From an uncultured Opitutaceae bacterium (GTDB lineage Bacteria; Verrucomicrobiota; Verrucomicrobiia; Opitutales; Opitutaceae): a DNA stretch of 36,869 bases. The notes below the pieces were generated by a model. The model saw nothing but the letters and a program-made list of their open reading frames with translations. It was not told where the DNA came from and did no database searches. Position numbers and translations under genes: made by a program. The stretch lies in assembly GCA_937902925.1 (NCBI GenBank), contig CALFNN010000034.1:1-36869 (forward strand). The letters are read 5' to 3'. Of the stretch, positions 34,925-36,869 are shown in pieces (position 1 is the first letter of the stretch; every line of letters starts with the position of its first letter).

Positions 34925-34938
34925 GTGACGTGTGACGA
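34918..34938 (+). repeat. Heptamer array, left end of cassette B
   Basis: Three units in register: GTGACAT, GTGACGT, GTGACGA. The first overlaps the dihydropyrimidinase start codon, so it may be host sequence; the other two are clean. The array is inverted relative to 35344-35371. GTGACGTGTGACGAG matches the other end exactly over 15 bp. Confidence 0.78.
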
Positions 34939-34947
34939 GTTGGAATT

Positions 34948-35340
34948 CTAGCGGGCTTCACCCAATTTGCGACGGAGACCGTTGAGCATGCGGCGTAATT
35001 CTTCGAGTAGCGCTAGCGATGGAGCGGCAGTTTCTCGATTCAGAAAACCAAGTTCGGTGGCCAGGTGAAACTGGGTGGAAAGTTCGGCAACCGAGCCTTC
35101 GGCGTGGGAGATGAACTGGATGAATTCGCCGGTGGTGTGCCGCCCTTGGCCTTCAGCGATGTTTGATGAAATTGAGACGGCGGCGCGTCGCATTTGCGAA
35201 ACGAGGCCGAACTTCTCGTCAGCGGGAAATGTGCGCGTGAGCAAATAGGTGCGTTTCGCAACCTCGATTCCTTTCTGCCAAACGATGAGATCACGGAAAC
35301 CTTCGACAGGGGGATTCTCGAAGCGGGTCGCGGTTTTCAT
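34948..35340 (-). CDS. Four-helix bundle protein (23S rRNA IVP family), copy B
   Basis: The 130-residue product shows the typical stand-alone IVP pattern: GFRDLIVWQKGIEVAKRTYLL (~14-34), FGLVSQMRRAAVSISSNIAEGQGR (~44-67), FIQFISHAEGSVAELSTQFHLATELGF (~73-99) and a last helix LLEELRRMLNGLRRKL. Helices 1-4 are complete. It lacks the acidic extension of copy A and differs from it in nearly every motif, so the two belong to different subfamilies. Its ATG lies three bases after the heptamer array, whose GACGAG may act as a weak SD. Probable homopentameric nucleic-acid-binding protein; role unknown. Confidence 0.92.
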   Translation of the reverse strand: MKTATRFENPPVEGFRDLIVWQKGIEVAKRTYLLTRTFPADEKFGLVSQMRRAAVSISSNIAEGQGRHTTGEFIQFISHAEGSVAELSTQFHLATELGFLNRETAAPSLALLEELRRMLNGLRRKLGEAR

Positions 35341-35343
35341 TGC

Positions 35344-35371
35344 TCGTCACACGTCACTTGCCACACGTCAC
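35344..35371 (-). repeat. Heptamer array, right end of cassette B
   Basis: On the - strand: GTGACGT, GTGGCAA, GTGACGT, GTGACGA, four units in register, ending three bases before the start codon of the four-helix-bundle gene and beginning 11 bases after the mmsA stop. Confidence 0.85.
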
Positions 35372-35382
35372 AGCGCGTCGCG

Positions 35383-36869
35383 CTACTTCTTCCACACATC
35401 GCCGACGTCGCCGCCGAACCAGCGGGAGGTGACGACTTTTTGCTGGGTGTAGAACTGGACGGCTTCCTTCCCCTGGATGTGGAGGTCGCCGTAGAAGGAA
35501 TCGTCCCAGCCGGTGAACGGGAACATCGCCATCGTCGCGGGCACGCCGACGTTGATGCCAACCATGCCCGCCTTCACGCGGTGTTTGAACTCGCGCGCCG
35601 CTGCGCCGCTGTTCGTGAAGATGGCGGCGCCGTTGCCGAACGCGGAGGCATTGGCCTGCGCGATGGCCTTGTCGAGGTCGTCCATCCGCATGACGTTGAG
35701 CACGGGGCCGAACACTTCCTCGCGGGCGAGCGTCATGTTGGCCTCGACGCCATCGACGATCGTCGCGCCGAGATAAAATCCGCGCGGGGCGTCGGGGACA
35801 TTCGCGCCGCGGCCGTCGGCGATGATCTTCGCGCCTTCCTTTTCGCCGCTTGCCACGAGGCTGAGCACGCGGTCGCGATGCTGGCCGGTGATGACCGGGC
35901 CCATGTCGGGTTGCGCGGCGGGCGCGGGCTGGTCGGTGCGCCCGACCTTGATCGCCTTCGCGGCGGAGATGAGATCGGGCAGCAGGCGGTCGGCGGCCTT
36001 GCCGACGGTGAGGGCGGTCGAGCCGGCCATGCAGCGTTCGCCGGCGCAGCCGAACGCGGCGGTCGAGAGCGCCTCGACGGTCTTCGGGATGTCGGCGTCG
36101 GGCATGATCACGATGTAGTTTTTCGCGCCGCCGTTGGCCTGGACGCGCTTCCCGTTTTTCGTGCCGGTTTCGTAGATGTATTTCGCGATCGGCGTGGAGC
36201 CGACGAAGGAAACGGCCTTCACCTTCGGGTGCGTGAGCAGTGCGTCGACGCAGGCGCGGCCGCCGTGGACGAGGTTGAACACGCCCTTCGGCAGCCCGGC
36301 CTGCTCGAGGAGCTGGCCGAGCAGGATGGCGCAGAGCGGAACCTTTTCGCTGGGCTTCAGGACGAACGTGTTGCCGCAGGCGATCGCGAGGGGATACATC
36401 CAGAGCGGGACCATCGCGGGAAAATTGAACGGCGTGATGCCGGCGCAGACGCCGAGCGGCTGGAGGATCGTCTCGCAGTCGACGTTGCGCGCGAGGTTTT
36501 CGAGGGTGTCGCCGAAGAGCAGGGTGGGGACGCCGCAGGCGTATTCGACGTTTTCCAGTCCGCGGTAGATCGAGCCGCGCGCCTCGACGAAAGTCTTGCC
36601 GTGCTCGCGCGACACGGTGTGACAGAGTTTGTCGAAGTTGGCCTCGATAAGCTGACGGTAGCGGAAGAACACGCGGGCGCGCTCGACCGGTGGAGTCTCG
36701 CGCCAGGAGGGAAAGGCCGACTGGGCAGCTTCGACGGCGGCGCCGACCTCGGCGGCACCGCCGGCGGGACACTCGGCGATGACGTCGCCAGTGGAGGGAT
36801 TGAAGACGGGCGTGGTGGCGCCGGCGGGCGTGCGCCATTCGCCGCCGATGAAATTCGGGCAGGGGGAGA
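35383..36869 (-). CDS. mmsA: Methylmalonate/malonate-semialdehyde dehydrogenase (CoA-acylating), 5' end cut
   Basis: 494 residues are visible and the frame runs off the right edge, so only a few N-terminal residues are missing. The enzyme oxidises malonate or methylmalonate semialdehyde to acetyl- or propionyl-CoA with NAD. Near the N-terminus NFIGGEWRTPAGATTPVFNPSTGDVIAEC is split by no stop. Further on: GDTLENLARNVD, PFNFPAMVPLWMYPLAIACGN, FVGSTPIAKYIYE, QANGGAKNYIVIMPDAD, the catalytic Cys in CAGERCMAGS, EEVFGPVLNV and PFTGWDDSFYGDLHIQGKEAV. It completes thymine/uracil breakdown after the AGXT2-like transaminase. It is first of the visible operon; the promoter lies outside the window. Confidence 0.95.
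   Translation of the reverse strand, partial: SPCPNFIGGEWRTPAGATTPVFNPSTGDVIAECPAGGAAEVGAAVEAAQSAFPSWRETPPVERARVFFRYRQLIEANFDKLCHTVSREHGKTFVEARGSIYRGLENVEYACGVPTLLFGDTLENLARNVDCETILQPLGVCAGITPFNFPAMVPLWMYPLAIACGNTFVLKPSEKVPLCAILLGQLLEQAGLPKGVFNLVHGGRACVDALLTHPKVKAVSFVGSTPIAKYIYETGTKNGKRVQANGGAKNYIVIMPDADIPKTVEALSTAAFGCAGERCMAGSTALTVGKAADRLLPDLISAAKAIKVGRTDQPAPAAQPDMGPVITGQHRDRVLSLVASGEKEGAKIIADGRGANVPDAPRGFYLGATIVDGVEANMTLAREEVFGPVLNVMRMDDLDKAIAQANASAFGNGAAIFTNSGAAAREFKHRVKAGMVGINVGVPATMAMFPFTGWDDSFYGDLHIQGKEAVQFYTQQKVVTSRWFGGDVGDVWKK

Larger units (their letters stand above)
34918..35371 (-). mobile_element. Cassette B: four-helix-bundle gene between inverted heptamer arrays
   Basis: A 454-bp unit sits between mmsA and the dihydropyrimidinase gene with the same plan as cassette A: a small IVP-type gene on the - strand, inverted heptamer arrays at both ends, and no spare DNA beside the neighbouring genes. 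Its arrays use GTGACGT/GTGACGA, where A uses ATGACGA, so the two are not recent copies of one another. Mobility is inferred. Confidence 0.45.

Overview
The window is about 37 kb of high-GC, densely packed bacterial chromosome. It probably comes from a verrucomicrobial (Opitutaceae-like) genome. This is inferred from the PilM-N-O-P-secretin cluster followed by a giant Ig-like/beta-propeller surface protein, the tiny mS38-like ribosomal protein, stand-alone four-helix-bundle (23S rRNA IVP family) genes and the DUF3185/DUF1328 pair. No tRNA, rRNA, CRISPR array or transposase was seen. No stretch longer than 300 bases lacks a gene.

Left part, + strand (1-6.7 kb): rpsT with its own terminator, then a translationally coupled AddB-like nuclease and AddA-like helicase-nuclease pair for double-strand-break repair. 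A 33-residue mS38/bS22-type basic ribosomal protein and a terminator follow. The next 219 bp (6610-6828) lies between convergent genes. It holds two near-identical AT-rich palindromes 54 bp apart, then a good Shine-Dalgarno sequence and a 12-codon reading frame. A secreted TraB/GumN protein closes the block on the - strand.

7.9-19.1 kb, + strand: pilM-N-O-P-Q-like genes linked by overlapping start and stop codons, then a 2117-residue exported protein (N-terminal beta region, seven TolB-like blades, eight Ig-like repeats, unknown C-terminal domain). A CPBP-type membrane protease lies on the - strand. On the + strand follow a long-chain polyprenyl diphosphate synthase, an ECF sigma factor with a coupled single-span membrane protein (possible anti-sigma factor), a terminator, and a YjbQ-family protein.

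23-27 kb, - strand: class I fumarase, then a GFO/IDH/MocA oxidoreductase coupled to a KdsD-type arabinose-5-phosphate isomerase. 27.2-29.8 kb, + strand: LysM lipoprotein, class I aminotransferase, and two tiny membrane proteins (DUF3185, DUF1328).

29.8-36.9 kb, - strand: a reductive pyrimidine-degradation operon. Transcription order is methylmalonate-semialdehyde dehydrogenase (cut by the window edge), dihydropyrimidinase, NCS1 permease, YciI-like protein, and AGXT2-like beta-amino-acid aminotransferase. Two junctions of this operon are filled by small cassettes. Each carries one four-helix-bundle protein gene and is bounded by inverted arrays of 7-bp tandem repeats (consensus RTGACGW). The arrays abut or enter the neighbouring genes and would fold into a long RNA stem around the small gene. 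This is the most unusual structure in the window.
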